Shown here: piece by piece, positions 35,201-47,347 of the stretch | How the letters are laid out: the number at the start of each line of letters is the position of its first letter | How positions within the stretch are numbered: position 1 is the first letter of the stretch | From: Tilletiopsis washingtonensis | Lineage: Eukaryota; Basidiomycota; Exobasidiomycetes; Entylomatales | DNA length: 64,000 bases | Direction of reading: 5' to 3' | NCBI RefSeq assembly: GCF_003144115.1 | Contig: NW_020312018.1 | Coordinates: 419,658 to 483,657, forward strand | Position numbers and translations under genes: made by a program | The notes under the pieces: model-generated | What the model was told of the DNA's origin: nothing | The model's input: the letters and a program-made list of their open reading frames with translations, nothing else | Databases searched by the model: none

Positions 35201-38200
35201 GCGATCCCGAACTTCGACGACGAAGAGCCGACGAGCGGCCAGCTCGAAGAGGTGCTCGAGAGCCGCGGCGGCACCGACGGCGACGCGGTCGCTGCCGACC
35301 AGGAGCGCGAGCAGCGGCGGCGCAGCCAGCAGCACTCGCAGTACGCGTCTGCGGCAGCGGGCGACGAGCCTGCGAGTGGCAACACGCTCGACCAGGCCGC
35401 GCTGGACATCAACAAGGTGCGCCGGCAGCGCATCGCCAGTCAGATGCGCGGCGGCGGCGACGAGTATCTCGTGGATGACCAGGACGACGAGGACGAGGCG
35501 GAGTTCCAGGATGCAGAGGATGACACCGCCGATGTGAGTAATGCTGTTCGCGCTGAGGATCCAGCCTGTGCTCATCCCCCATTCGCAGCGCATCAATGCG
35601 CACCAGAAGACGTTTGAGCTGCACTTTGTCGTCGACAGCCTGCAGGGCTCGATCTACAAGTCGAACGCCGACCCGACCAAGCCCGACCGCCTGCTCGTCG
35701 AGGCCAACTTCGAGGGCTTCTTGTTCCACCTCGCCGTGCTGCCGTACCACATGGAGATCGATGTGGGCCTGCGCAGCCTCGAGCTCGAGGACAAGATCGT
35801 GGACCAGGGCCAGGCCGTCTTCAAGCACCTGATGACGTCGAAGCCCGTGCACGACGGCACACGTGCCTCCTCGACGTCATCGTCCATGAGCAGCGCGAGC
35901 CCGACCAGCGACCGCGACCTCGTGCGCGTCAAGTACGTTCGCGTGCAAACCAACTCGCCTGAGTTCCAGACGGTCTTCGAGGGCATCGACCAGTCGATCA
36001 GCATCGAGCTGTCGACGATCAACATCATGCTGACGCGCGTCAGCGTGCTCGTCGTGTACGACTGGATCATGACGACGTTCGTGCCCGAGGAGCCTGCTCC
36101 GCCGACGAAGCCTGCCCCCGCCGCCGACGATGGCGCGCCGGCTCGCTCGGGCAAGGAGGTGGCACAGCAGCCGCTGGCGGACGGTCTGGCGCGCAAGGAG
36201 ATGCTGCGCGTGCGCGTCAAGCTCACGTCCATCGTCCTGCGTCTCAACAACGAGGGCTCTCTGCTCGCCACGCTGACGCTCTCGACGGCCGACGTGGCCG
36301 TGCTGCTGCGCGGCAACACGCTGCGCGTCGCTGCCCGCCTCGGCTCGCTCTTGCTGGTCGACAATGCGCCGCGCGAAGGCAAGTCGCGCGGACAATTCCG
36401 CAAGCTGCTCTCCATCGACGGCGACGAGCTGGCCGACTTCACCTACGAGACGTTCGACGAGCTCGACAGCGTGACCTACCCCGGCTTCGACACGGCCATC
36501 TGGCTGCGCAGCGGCTCGCTGCGCTTCACGTTCGCCGAAGAGCCGATCCGCGACCTGCTGCAGTTCTTCAGCAAGTTCGCTCGGATGAAGGAGGTCTACG
36601 ACGCCGCAACGCAGGCAGCCAGTGCGCAGGCGTCGCAGCTGCAGGCGCGCGCCGCCAAGCTGCACTACGACGTGGTCATTAAGACGCCCATCGTCAGCAT
36701 CAGCCGCGGTCAGGGCTCGTCGGACGTGCTCACGGCGAATCTCGGCGAGATCTACGCGCACAACACATTCCCATCGCAGGCGGACGGGCGCACCGTCACT
36801 CAGGTCGAGGCCGGCCTGCGGCACATCCGGCTCGCCTCGCGCATGCGCTTCGGCAGCCAGGAGTACCACCTGCAGATGATCGACGACGTCAACATCTCAG
36901 TCGACATGACACAGCGCGAGCACCTGCCCAGCGACGGCACTGGGCCCGCCACGTCGGCGCCGTCGCCGGCACGCGGCAGCAACGATGGCGAGCAGGCGGT
37001 CACCGCGTCCAGCTCTGCCGACGAGCCCGACATGCAGATCGTCGCGCGCATGTCGGACGTGCAGATCAAGCTCACGGAGCAGCAGTACGGCTTCATCATG
37101 GCGCTGACGCAGGCGATCCCGCGGGCGTTCGCCATCGAGACCGACGACGACGTCGACGCAGACAACGCCGTCTCGTCTATCCCCTCGGTCAGCGCGACGC
37201 CGACGGCACGTACGCCGCCCGCGCAGCAGGAGCCCCGCAGCGACGCGCACCATCCCGGCGCCTCCGCAGGCGTGGACCTGCTGCCTGAGCTCGGCCTCGT
37301 CGGCCACACCGCAGACGGCAGCCACGTGCAGCTGCACGCCACGCTGGACCTGCTCTTCAGCGTGCAGACGATCAACCTCGAGCTCTACAGCGCTGCCGCC
37401 ACCGCGCAGGATACGCTGCACAACGCCAGCCTGGCGCGCTTCGCCCTCAACGGCTCGGAGGTGAAGCTCAAGATGCTCTCGGACTCGAGCCTCGAGGCAG
37501 AGGTCGCGCTGAAGAGCTTCACTGTGTCGGACACGCGCCCGGACAAGGAGACCAAGTTCCGCGAGATCATCCCGGCCGTGCGCCATGACGGGCACCAGTT
37601 CATGCTCAGCTACACTGCGAGCGGCGGGCCCGACAGCACCGCGCTTGCGCTCGTCACGATCGACAGCCCAAAGGTCATCTTCTCGCTCGATCCCGTGTTT
37701 GCGCTGCTCGGCTTCTTCATGAGCGCCTTCAGCGAGGCCGACGCGCAGATGGCGCAGGACTCGCAGCGTGCCGCAGCCTCGGCAGCCGCGGCCGAAGGCG
37801 CACTGGGCGACAACGGCGCAGCTGCGACGCGCAAGCGCGCCGAGGCCGCCTCGAAGCGCGGCGGCAAGAGCCTGCAGTCTGCGCATACGCAGCCCAGCGC
37901 AGCCTCCGAGCCGAGTCAGAATGCGCCGGCGCAGTCGACGATGTCCTTCCGCGTCAACATCGTGGACCCGACGATTATCCTGCTCGCCGCGCCCGAGCGC
38001 AGCGACACGGACGCCATCGTGCTGTCCATCCGGCAGGTGCTCATGTCACAGCAGGCCATTATGGCGCTCAAGGTAGACCAGTTCGGGATGTTCATGTGCC
38101 GCATGGACAAGCCCAAGGAGTCGCTGCGCTTCCTCGACAACTTCGACCTGACCATGTCGCTCGACAGCCGCGGCACGGGCTCGCGCCAGGTCACCAGCAT

Positions 38201-41200
38201 CGAGATCGACGTTGAGCCGCTCGTGCTGCGTGTCTCGTACCGCGACATCATGATGGTGCGCAGCCTCTTTGCCGCAAACCCCGGCCTTGCTGACCTGTCG
38301 CGCCTGCTCTACCGCAGATCTCCTCCGTCGTCAACAAGGCCATCGAGCTGTCTGCCCAGAGCGGCAGCAGTGGCGAGGATGCCGCCTCGGCAGCCAAACG
38401 ACGCGAGCCCTCGACGGCCAGCGGCGTGTCGCTTGACTCGACCCGGGCGCTCTCCCCACCTGGCCGCGCCTCCTCTGGTGGCGGGCGGAGCGGCGAGCGG
38501 CCGACCGAAGCGCAGGTCATCGTGGCAAAGGAGATTGTGCGTCTCAGCTCGCGTCTAGAGCCTGTCCCACAGCCTGCTGACTCCGTGCTGCCTGGTACAG
38601 CTCAAAGCCGATGTGGCGGGCCTGCAGCTGATCCTGATCGGCGACATCCACAGCCTGCCGATGCTAGACCTGAACCTGCGCAAGTTCTCGGTCGACGTGC
38701 GCGACTGGTCTGGTGATGTGAGTGCCTCGTCACTGGCACGCGTGTCGCGGTACTGACGTGGGCGCCGCCATCGCAGATGCGCATGAAGACGTCGATCGGC
38801 ATGTACATCAACTACAACAACCTCTCCCGCTCGCACTGGGAGCCGCTGATCGACCCCTGGGTCGTCGACTTTGCCATGGAGACGGCAGAGGGCTCGTCAG
38901 TCATGACGGTGTCCTCGAAGCGGCGCCTCGAGATCAACGTCACCACTACTCTGATTGAGACGTCGCTCACGACGGCTGCGATCATGGGCGACGACAGCAT
39001 CCAGGCCAGCGCCGTGCGCGATCAGACGGCGCCGTTCAAGATCTGCAACCGGACCGGCTACCGCATCTCGCTGTGGCCTGAGAATGACGATCGCCGCGCC
39101 AAGGTCTCTGCCACGCATTTGGACGACAGCACGGACACGCCCTGGCGCTTCGATGACTGGAAGTCGATGCGGGAGGTGAGTGGTTGCGGGTGTGCGCTTG
39201 TGGCCGCGAGCTGAGCATGCGTCTCGCAGCACTCGATGGAGTCGGGCGGCAACATGCTCTCGCTGCAGATCGAGGGCATGCCCTGGGAGCGCATCAAGCA
39301 CGTCTCCGTCGACCGCGAGGGCGAGTCGATCATCAACCTGCGGCCAAAGCTCGACAAGGTGGCGCACCGGCTGCTGTGCGACGTCAAGCTCGTCGACAAC
39401 GTCAAGGTGGTCACCTTCCGCTCGGCGTTCAACATCGAAAACCGCACGATGGTGCCGGTCGAGGTGGTCGTGCTCGACGCCGACGGCGAGCTCTCCTCAA
39501 TCATCCGCCACATGGACCCCGGCGAGGATTGCCCCGTGCCGATCGAGGCGGCGTACCACAACCGCATCAGGCTGCGTCCGGACCGTGAGTGCCGAGCTGC
39601 CGCAGCCGCGGAGCATCTGCTTACCCTTCCTGCTGCAGCTGGCTTCGAGTACAACTGGTCGTCCGAGAGCGTGGGCTGGCAGGACCTCGTCAAGCGCTCG
39701 ACGCGCACGCTCACGTGCGAGGCCAACGCCAGCGGCGAGGCGCCGTTCCGCTTCCAGTGCTTCACGATCTGCGACAAGCAGGACCCGATGAGCCGCGTGT
39801 ACCCGCGGCTGGCGCTGCGCCTGCGCGCCCCCGTCGAGGTCGAGAACCTGCTGCCGTACGACATTCAGTACCGCATCTTCGACCGCAACCTGAACGTGCG
39901 TGCTGCCTGCCGCTGGTCCAGTGGCACGTCACTGACCTGCCTCACCTGCAGCACAACTGGAGCAGCTACCTGCGCAAGGGCGGCGTGTCGCCGATCCACG
40001 TCGTCGAGCTCTCGCACTTGCTGCTGCTCAGCGTCGACATTCAGTCCTCTGTCTTCTCGCCGTCCGAGTTTGCCATCATCGCCACGGACAACGGCGACGA
40101 CTTCCCCGTCGAGAAGACGCTCACGCTCGCCGACGCCGAGAACCTGAAGCTCAACCTGCGCCTGCACTACTTCAAGTATCCGGACAGCGGCGGCGCCTTC
40201 AAGGTGCAGATCTACGCGCCGTACATCTTCATCAACCAGACGGGCCTGCCGTTTGCGCTCAAGACGAAGAGCTGGCTCGGCGGCGCGAAGCTCGTCGCGG
40301 GACAGGAGCAGGGACAGGTGGCTGACCTGCGCCGCGAGCCCGACCCCTTCCTCTTCTCGCACAACTCAAACGACCGGCGCAACCGCGTGCTGCTGCGCGT
40401 CGGCGACTCGGCGTGGTCGAAGCCGCTCTCGTTCGAGGCAATCGGCTCGGAGAGCGAGGTGGTCATCGCCTCGTCGTCGAAGAACGAGGAGATCCATCTT
40501 GGCCTCGAGGTTCAGGACGGCCTCGGCAAGTTCAAGCTGTCCAAGGTTGTCAAGCTGACGCCGCGCTACCTCGTGCGCAACAACCTCGACGAGCCGCTGA
40601 ACCTGCGCGAGGCGGGTGCCGCCGACTACCACACGGCCGAGCCGGGCAAGCGCATCCCGCTGCACTTCCTGCGCGTGGGCGCGTCGAAGCAGATGACGCT
40701 CGCCTATCCGGGCGTGAACAACAAGTGGACGGCGCCGTTCAACATCGAGGACATCGGCAGCGTGCACCTGCGCATCGCCAAGGCGGGCGACCACCAGCAC
40801 CTCATCAAGGCCGAGGTGCTGCTCGAGGGCCCCACGATCTTCATCTCGCTCAGCCTCGAGCGCGGGCCGTGGCCATTCATGCTGCGCAACGAGAGCGACC
40901 ACACGATCACGTTCATGCAGGCCACCGAGCGCGAGGGCTCTGATCGCGATGGACACGGCGCGCGTGACGAGGCCGTGGGCAAGCGCTACGAGCTCAAGCC
41001 GCGCTCCAAGATGAAGTACGCCTGGGACTACCCGGCGATGGGCAGCAAGCTCATCCGCCTCGTGGCCAACGGCAAGGAGCGCAGCGTCAACATCCTCGAG
41101 ATCGGTACCCTGGTGCCGTTCAAGTTCCCGTCTGCCGACGGCCGCGGCAACCGCGTCATCAGCCTGGACGTACGCGCAGACGGCGCGACGCAGACGCTCG

Positions 41201-43425
41201 TCATCTCGCCGTGGTCGGAGGAGAAGAGCGGCTTCCGCCTGAAGCGCCAGAACTCGACGTTCTCGCGCTCCGACACGGTCAGCTCGTCGCGCACCGACGC
41301 CGGCTTCGAGGCGATCGACGTGGACAGCGGGCCGAGCTCGACGTTCAACGTCGAGTTCGAGGGCGTGGGCATCTCGATCATCAACCGCAGCGTGCAGGAG
41401 ATCGCCTACGTCAGCTTCCGCGGCCTCGAGATGCACTACACGCAGTCCGAGCGCGCCGTCTCGATCGGCGTCGTGTGCAAGTGGATCCAGATCGACAACC
41501 AGCTCTTCGGTGGCCTCTTCCCCATCGTGCTGTACCCGGCGGTGCTGCGCGACGGCAAGGAGCTCGACCAACATCCCGTGCTGCAGCTGAGCTGGATCGC
41601 CAGCCGCGACGAGACGCACGGCGCGCAGATCGTCAAGTACGCCAGTGTGCTCCTGCAGGAGATCAGCGTCGAGCTCGACGAGGACTTCCTCTACGCCCTC
41701 ATCGACTTCTCGAAGCTGCAAGGTGCCTCGTGGCAGAAGGACGCGGCGAGCGAGAGCGACTTCGTCGAGGACCCGCGCGAGATTCCCGAGCCCAAGGGCG
41801 TGCACGGCCAGGCCGCCGACACGTACTTCGAGGTGAGCGTGCTGGTGGCGGCGTGTGGTGCTGCAGCTGACGCAGCCATCCTCAGGTCCTGCACCTGCAG
41901 CCGTTGGCGATCAACCTCAGCTTCATGCGGACGGATATGCGCACCGACCGCGCCGAGGAGCGCGTCGGCAGCCGCAACCCAATTCTGTTTGCGATCAACG
42001 CCATCTCCATGGCGCTGGGCAACCTCAACGAGGTGAGTGTCTCGGCGCGCGCAGGCGTGGTGCAGCACTGACGCAGCAGCACAGGCACCGATCCGTCTCA
42101 ACGCGCTCGTCATCGAGAATGTCCGCCTCTCGTCTGCCGTGCTGCAGGAGCGCCTCATCACGCACTACACCCAGGCACTCATCGGGCAGCTCTACCGCGT
42201 CATGGGCTCGCTGGATGTGATCGGCAACCCGGTCGGCCTCTTCAACAACGTGTCCGGCGGCTTCGTGGCCCTCTGGTACGAGCCCTACCAGGGCCTCGTG
42301 ATGCACGGCAACAAGGAGCTGGGCCTCGGCATCGTGCGCGGCGCGAGCGCGTTCGCCAAGGGAGCGGTGAGTGCTGCTGGTTGTGGTGCACCAGACGCAA
42401 GCTGATGCATCACGCTCCATCCAGGTCTTTGGTGTGACGGACTCGGTGTCGAAGGTGACGGGGTCGATTGGCAAGGGCCTGGCGGCCGCGACGATGGACC
42501 CGGAGTTCCAGTCGCGGCGCCGCATGACGCGCTTCCGCAACAAGCCCAAGCATGCGCTCTACGGCATCACTGGCGGCGCCAACGCCTTCTTCACGAGGTG
42601 AGCCCCTCGGCGCGAGGCGATGGCTACACGTGCTGACGCTCTTTGCGCCACAGCCTCACGTCGGGCCTGGCCGGCGTGGCACTCAAGCCGATCGAAGGCG
42701 CAGAGCGTGGCGGGGCTCTCGGCTTCGCCAAGGGCCTGGGTGTCGGCCTCGTCGGTGCCGTGACGAAGCCGCTGGTGGGCACGTTCGACTTTGCCTCGTG
42801 AGTGTGCCGACAGCAGAACAGGAGATGGGGCACTGACGGTCCCTGGCGCAGAAACCTGACCGAGGGCGTGCGCAACACCACGGTCGTCTTCGACCAGAAC
42901 GAGATCGACCGCGTGCGGCTGCCGCGCTTCATCGCTGCCGACGGCATTGTGCGTGCTCGCCGCGGATGCGAGCTGTGACACGAGGCTGACTCACGCAACC
43001 GCAGGTGCGCCCGTACTCTTCGCGCGAGGCGCTGGGCCTGACGTGGCTCAAGAACGTCGACGACGGACGCCTCATGAAGGAGAGCTACGTCGCGCACGTC
43101 GACGTCGGCGGCAGCGGCGGCGGCGACGCCGTCGTCATGCTGACGCTGACGCGCATCCGTGAGTCGGCCTTGCGCCTCGGCTCTGCGGCCTCACTGACAC
43201 GCTCTACCGCCAGTCTTTGTGCGCACGCTGCGCCTCAAGGTGGCGTGGGAGGTGCCGCTGTCGGACCTGTCGAGCATCTCGCTCGAGAGCGAGGGCATTG
43301 CCCTCGTGCTGCGCGGCGGCGTCGCCGGGCCCTTCCTGGCGCTGTCCGACCTGGGCACGCGCAACTTCATGTTCCGCAGCATCAGCCGCGTCGTGCAGGC
43401 GTACAACGCCCAGCACACGCAGTGA
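32285..43425 (+). CDS. VPS13: VPS13 bridge-like lipid transfer protein
   Basis: This is a giant rod-shaped protein that carries bulk lipid between organelle membranes at contact sites. I read 21 exons: 32285-32400, 32467-32744, 32817-32900, 32950-32984, 33043-33147, 33201-33365, 33419-35533, 35589-38255, 38318-38536, 38601-38717, 38777-39175, 39230-39584, 39639-39895, 39952-41832, 41886-42032, 42085-42366, 42425-42597, 42654-42797, 42852-42948, 43005-43158 and 43214-43425. They total exactly 3334 codons including the stop. The chorein N terminus is clear: [69 protein letters not shown] segment follows near residue 460. The join [18 protein letters not shown] fixes intron 8. The VAB region (about 2000-2650), the APT1/ATG-C segment ([20 protein letters not shown]) and the C-terminal PH-like end complete the family layout. 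Confidence 0.95.
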
Positions 43426-44310
43426 TGCAGGCGCCCCTCCGCTCTGCTGCCGTCACCGTGCTCCCTGTCGTCTCTCATCGCTGGTCGTGTAATTCAGAGA
43501 ATCAGTCATGAGCGCGGCGTTGCACAGTGGGCGATGCGAGAGAGCTATGCTCCTCGACCTCGGCGGAGGCAGTGCTTCGCGCAGCCGCCGTCCTTGCGAT
43601 GTGCGTGTCGGTCGGTGCCGGAAGAGAAGCGTCTCCAAGCCACATTGCCGCAGCACCACAGACCCAGATCGAAAGTGGGCCTGAGCGGCGAGCTCGAGGT
43701 TGGCGGAAGCGCTCGAGAGGCACTCACTCCGCCGGCGAGCGCACGTGCGCTGCTCTCGCTGCCTGAAGCTGGCCGCGGCCGTGGCGCCGGATCCAGCAGA
43801 CAGGCGGCGTGCCCGTACCGCCGGGCCGGGTGCGGACGCCTCGCGCCGTGCAGCGCCCCCACTCTCATGTCTGCTGTGCGCCGCTGTTGCCGCCGCCGCG
43901 CCGCGCTGCACCTGCGCCTGCCGCCTGCCGCTGCATGCCTCCCGCTCGCCGCTTTCGCTGCAGCCGGCACGCAGCCCACCCGAGATAGCAGCACGCTCCA
44001 GCAGCGCAGCGTTCCGCCAGCACCAGATGCATGAATCTGCTTGCAGAGAAGCAGCATCAGTTGCAGCATCAAAGAGGTGACTGAGGCGTCGGCTGCGGCG
44101 AGTGCGAGGGCTAGCTGGGAGGAGCCGTGATCCACAGGTGCCCGCCGACACAGCGTGGGAGCAGAGGGCGGAGATCTGGCGGGGCGGCGCCGGTGCAGTT
44201 CATGTCGCGGAGCTGCCTGCACGCGCGCTGAACGCTGCAGCGGTTGAGTCGAGGAACAGCCGCGCTTGCTCCTCCTTCTCGCCCACATCCCTGCACTCTC
44301 CGCGCCCGCC
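43426..44310. other. Intergenic region between VPS13 and VTC1
   Basis: This holds the VPS13 3' flank and the VTC1 promoter. Open frames here are cysteine- and arginine-rich on both strands and overlap. I see no RNA gene or repeat. Confidence 0.5.
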
Positions 44311-45127
44311 ATGTCCCAGTCACCACTTGTCGACCCGCCGCAGCGCGGCACGCTCTCGCTCGCGTACCGCCGCAGCGTGCTGGCGCTGCAGTCCGCCGTC
44401 GGCTGGGACTCGCAGGAGGGCGAGACCGCCGAGCGCGAGGGCGACGCCGGCCCCAGCCGCAGCGCCACGGCCGGCCAGGGCCAGTACGGCAGCGTGCTCG
44501 ACCTGCCGCCGGAGCGCCGCGTGCCGCGGCCCAAGGCTGTCAAGAGCCAGGTGCGCGTCGAGGCCAAGGTGTGGTTCGCCAACGAGGTGCGTGCGCGGGG
44601 GGTGCGGCGGCCCGCGATCGCGCCTGCTCACGTCCCGTCTCGCAGCGCACCTGGATCTCGTGGCTGCGCGTGTCTGTGCTGCTCGGCTCCTTCTCGCTCG
44701 CCCTCTTCAACTCGTCGTCGTTCTTCGAGCACCACCGCACGCCCGACATGCCCGGCGGCACGCCCGGCCCGGAGATCCCGCGCGGCCCCAACCCCGACAC
44801 GGTCCGCACCTTCGGCCTCGTGTACGCGCTGATCAGTGTCTCGACGCTTGCGTGGGGCCTGTTCAGCTACCAGCGGCGCGTGACGATGATCAAGAATAAG
44901 TGGGCGGGCAGCTTCGGTGAGCCTAGCCAGCCGTGCGCGTCTGTGTGCGCTTGCTGACCTGTGCTCAGACGACCTGATCGGCCCGCCGGTTATCTGCGTT
45001 GCCCTCTTCATCGCTGTGCTGCTGAACTTCATCGTGCGGGGTGAGTGTGACCGCAGCGCCCTGACAGAGGGGCCGCAGGCTCATCGCAGGGCCTTCTCGC
45101 ACAGTGCAACAATTCAACGCGCTCTGA
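44311..45127 (+). CDS. VTC1: Vacuolar transporter chaperone subunit Vtc1 (DUF202 family)
   Basis: This is a small three-span membrane subunit of the polyphosphate polymerase complex in the vacuole membrane. Exons 44311-44586, 44646-44916, 44969-45040 and 45090-45127 give about 218 residues. After a variable head of about 80 residues the Vtc1 core reads VRVEAKVWFANERTWISWLR, a first span (VSVLLGSFSLALFN), a second (FGLVYALISVSTLAWGLFSY) ending in QRRVTMI, then DDLIGPPVICVALFIAVLLN as the third span with FIVR. Yeast Vtc1 has the same order: VEPKVFFANERTFLSWLN, then YDDRLGP, then NFILR. The loop between spans 1 and 2 carries an extra P/G-rich stretch. The last short exon (GPSRTVQQFNAL) is the least certain part; it rests on a 49-base intron with a CATCGCAG acceptor. 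The protein lacks SPX and polymerase domains, as expected for Vtc1. Confidence 0.85.
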
Positions 45128-45194
45128 GCGTCTCTGCGTCTCGAGTGTACCCGTTGGCTGCGTTTTTCGAATGCAAGATCTGTGTAATTTCGGC

Positions 45195-46823
45195 TTATGC
45201 GCGGCCGGCGCAGGCGTCGTATGTCAGGACGGCGTCCAGGATGACCTGCGCGCCGTCCGCGCTGGAATGGCGGACGCGGCACGTCAGCGCAGCATCGTCC
45301 TCGATCAGGTGCGCAGACTTGCCAGGCTTCGGGGCTCGACCACTCGCGTGGGTTGTGGGTGATGCCGTCGCGGGACGGGACGAAGACCATCGTGGTGGGG
45401 CACGCACTGCCGGCGGCGGCCTGTGCGGTCGAGCAGCTGTGCGGGAGGGTGTTGAAATAGCGCGCCGGCATACTGGATACGCGTCTTCGGTGCACTCACG
45501 AGTCGTGACCGGCGCCGCTGTAGACGTCCATGGCGGCGTCTGCACCCACGGTGCGGACAGCAGCTTCGCGCACAGCGTCGATGCAGGCCGCATTGAAGCG
45601 GATCTCGGGGCTCTCAAACTCGGTGCGCCACTCGATGGCGCAGCCCTGCGTGCTGGGCTCGCTCGTCACGTCGGCAGCAGCGCTGCGGATGTCCGCAATG
45701 AGGCGAGACAGCTTCTCGCCCGACGCGTGTCTGACGTCGAGCGTGAAGACGACGCTCGATGGCAGCGTGTTGATGCTGCCAGGCTCGGCAGAGATTATGC
45801 CGGTGCTGGCGAGCCCGCTGTGCTTGCGTGCCAGCTGGTGCGCACGGTCGATGATGCGCGCCGTGGCAAGCATGGCGTCTGCGCGGGCATCGAGCGGCGT
45901 GGTGCCCGAGTGGTTCGCCTGCCCGCGCACGGTCAGCGTGAACCAGGAGTACGCCTGGCCGCCGAGCACGACGCCGATGCGCTTGCCGGCGCGCTCGAGA
46001 ATCGGCCCTTGCTCGATGTGCAGCTCAAAGTGGGCCGCGAGCGGATTGGCCTGGTGACTGCAGGTCACGTCGCCGAGGTAGCCGCCGCGCAGCAGCTCGG
46101 CCTTCAGCGTGACGTCCGGGCGCTTGACGTCGCGAAGCGCATGGAAGTCGTCGAGCTGTGCCGTGCCCGCCCAGACTGCCGACCCGCACAGGCTGCGCGG
46201 AAAGCGCGCGCCCTGGAGGGTGAGGCGGGTCAGCCAAGGCCAAGACCACGGCGCACGAACCTGCATCACTGCACGCACCTCCTCGTTTGTCCAGTTGACG
46301 AGCGCCAGCGGGTGCTCCGTCTCTACGTTGTTCTCGTACAGCACGCGCATCATCTCAAGGCCGGCATGGATGCCGAGGATGCCGTCGTAGCGGCCGGCTG
46401 CTGGCTGTGTGTCCAGGTGCGAGCCGACGGCGATCGGCGGTCCCTCCCTCCTGCAAGCGGTGACACATGAGCCCGAGTGCTCGCCTGCGCTGCGAAAAGT
46501 GCACCTCACCGCCCCTTGCGCTTGAAGAACTGGTTGCCCATGGCATCGACGGCCTCGTGGCAGCCGAGCGCCTGCATCTCGGTAGACAGCCAGCGGCGGG
46601 CCGCGAAGTCGGCGTCGTCGAGCGTAAGGCGTGCCATGCCCGTCTCGCGCGGGTCGCTGCCCCAGCGGAAGGCAGCGCCCCACTTGCACGAGTCGTGCAG
46701 CGAGGTGTTGAGGCGCTCGGGCGAGATGCGCTGCGAGCCGGGCGTGTAGGCGCGCACCGCAGCACTTCTGGCAGCCAGACCATGACGCCGCAGCGCCGTG
46801 CGGCCGAGTGCGAGGCACAGCAT
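45195..46823 (-). CDS. M20-family N-carbamoyl-L-amino acid amidohydrolase / beta-ureidopropionase type
   Basis: This is a zinc hydrolase that cleaves N-carbamoyl amino acids (or related ureido acids such as allantoate) to amino acid, CO2 and ammonia, as in pyrimidine or hydantoin breakdown. Exons 46510-46823, 46279-46450, 45500-46212, 45323-45436 and 45195-45261 give about 459 residues. The opening MLCLALGRTALRRHGLAAR is basic and hydrophobic, like a mitochondrial leader. Family marks are ISPERLNTSLHDS, ETGMARLTLDDADFAARRWL, VGSHLDTQPAAGRYDGILG (H116, D127), NWTNEEGARF (E161-E162), HFELHIEQGPILE (H227), GQANHSGTTPLDARADAM and GAGHDS (H398), then FVPSRDGITHNPREW. The metal ligands expected in the M20 family are all present. 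Intron 4 (45262-45322) uses a GC donor, the only choice found that keeps the frame. Substrate choice among ureido acids cannot be told from sequence. Confidence 0.88.
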
Positions 46824-47347
46824 GCTGCCGGTCTCTCGATGCGCAGTGCGATGTCTGTGCGCAGCTGAGCTCTTGCTTGATGAGCCGGGAGCCGCGTTGA
46901 AGATTCACCGTGGCCGCGGCTTGAGGTGGGATGCGAGACGCTCCAAGTACGACGCTGCAGCAGCCTGCGGCGTCGAAGCGCAGCCGTGCGGGGAGGAGCG
47001 GCTCTTGGCGCAGGACGCGGCGCCACTTTACGCGGAGACGCGTCACGCGCGCGCCTTCGCGCGCGGCGCCGGCGGGCCGCGGCTCGAGTCCAACACCGCC
47101 GCGCCTGTGCCGTAGCGCGCGTGCTCTGCGATGCGGGCCCGCCGCACCTTCCCGCAGCTCCACATCAACCCAGCACCACTTCGCGCCGCCCGCCGCTCTT
47201 CACCCGGCGCACGCACGCCCTGCGCCACTCGCAGAGAGAGCGGCGCACCGCCACGCCGGCCGCCACCTCGCTCTCACTCTCCCAGCCCTCCCGGGCTCGC
47301 GCCCCTCACGCCGCCCGTGTCGCAGCGGCGCCTGCCGCGTGCTTGCG
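46824..47347. promoter_or_regulatory. Divergent promoter region between the amidohydrolase and the RAD51AP1-like gene
   Basis: The region lies between starts at 46823 (-) and 47348 (+). The side next to 47348 is C- and A-rich with CACGC and CTCAC runs, like other leaders in this window. No discrete element is recognised. Confidence 0.45.

Noticed and set aside
33062-35596. An 844-codon open frame on the minus strand inside VPS13
   Set aside because: It is the antisense shadow of the long VPS13 exon, whose sense protein is clearly conserved. Its composition (L, V, R, H, A) is what reverse-strand reading of GC-rich coding DNA gives.
40366-41805. A 479-codon minus-strand frame and similar long frames in VPS13, the nucleoporin and the sirtuin
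   Set aside because: All overlap strongly supported exons on the other strand or in another frame, and none shows a family motif or its own splice pattern.
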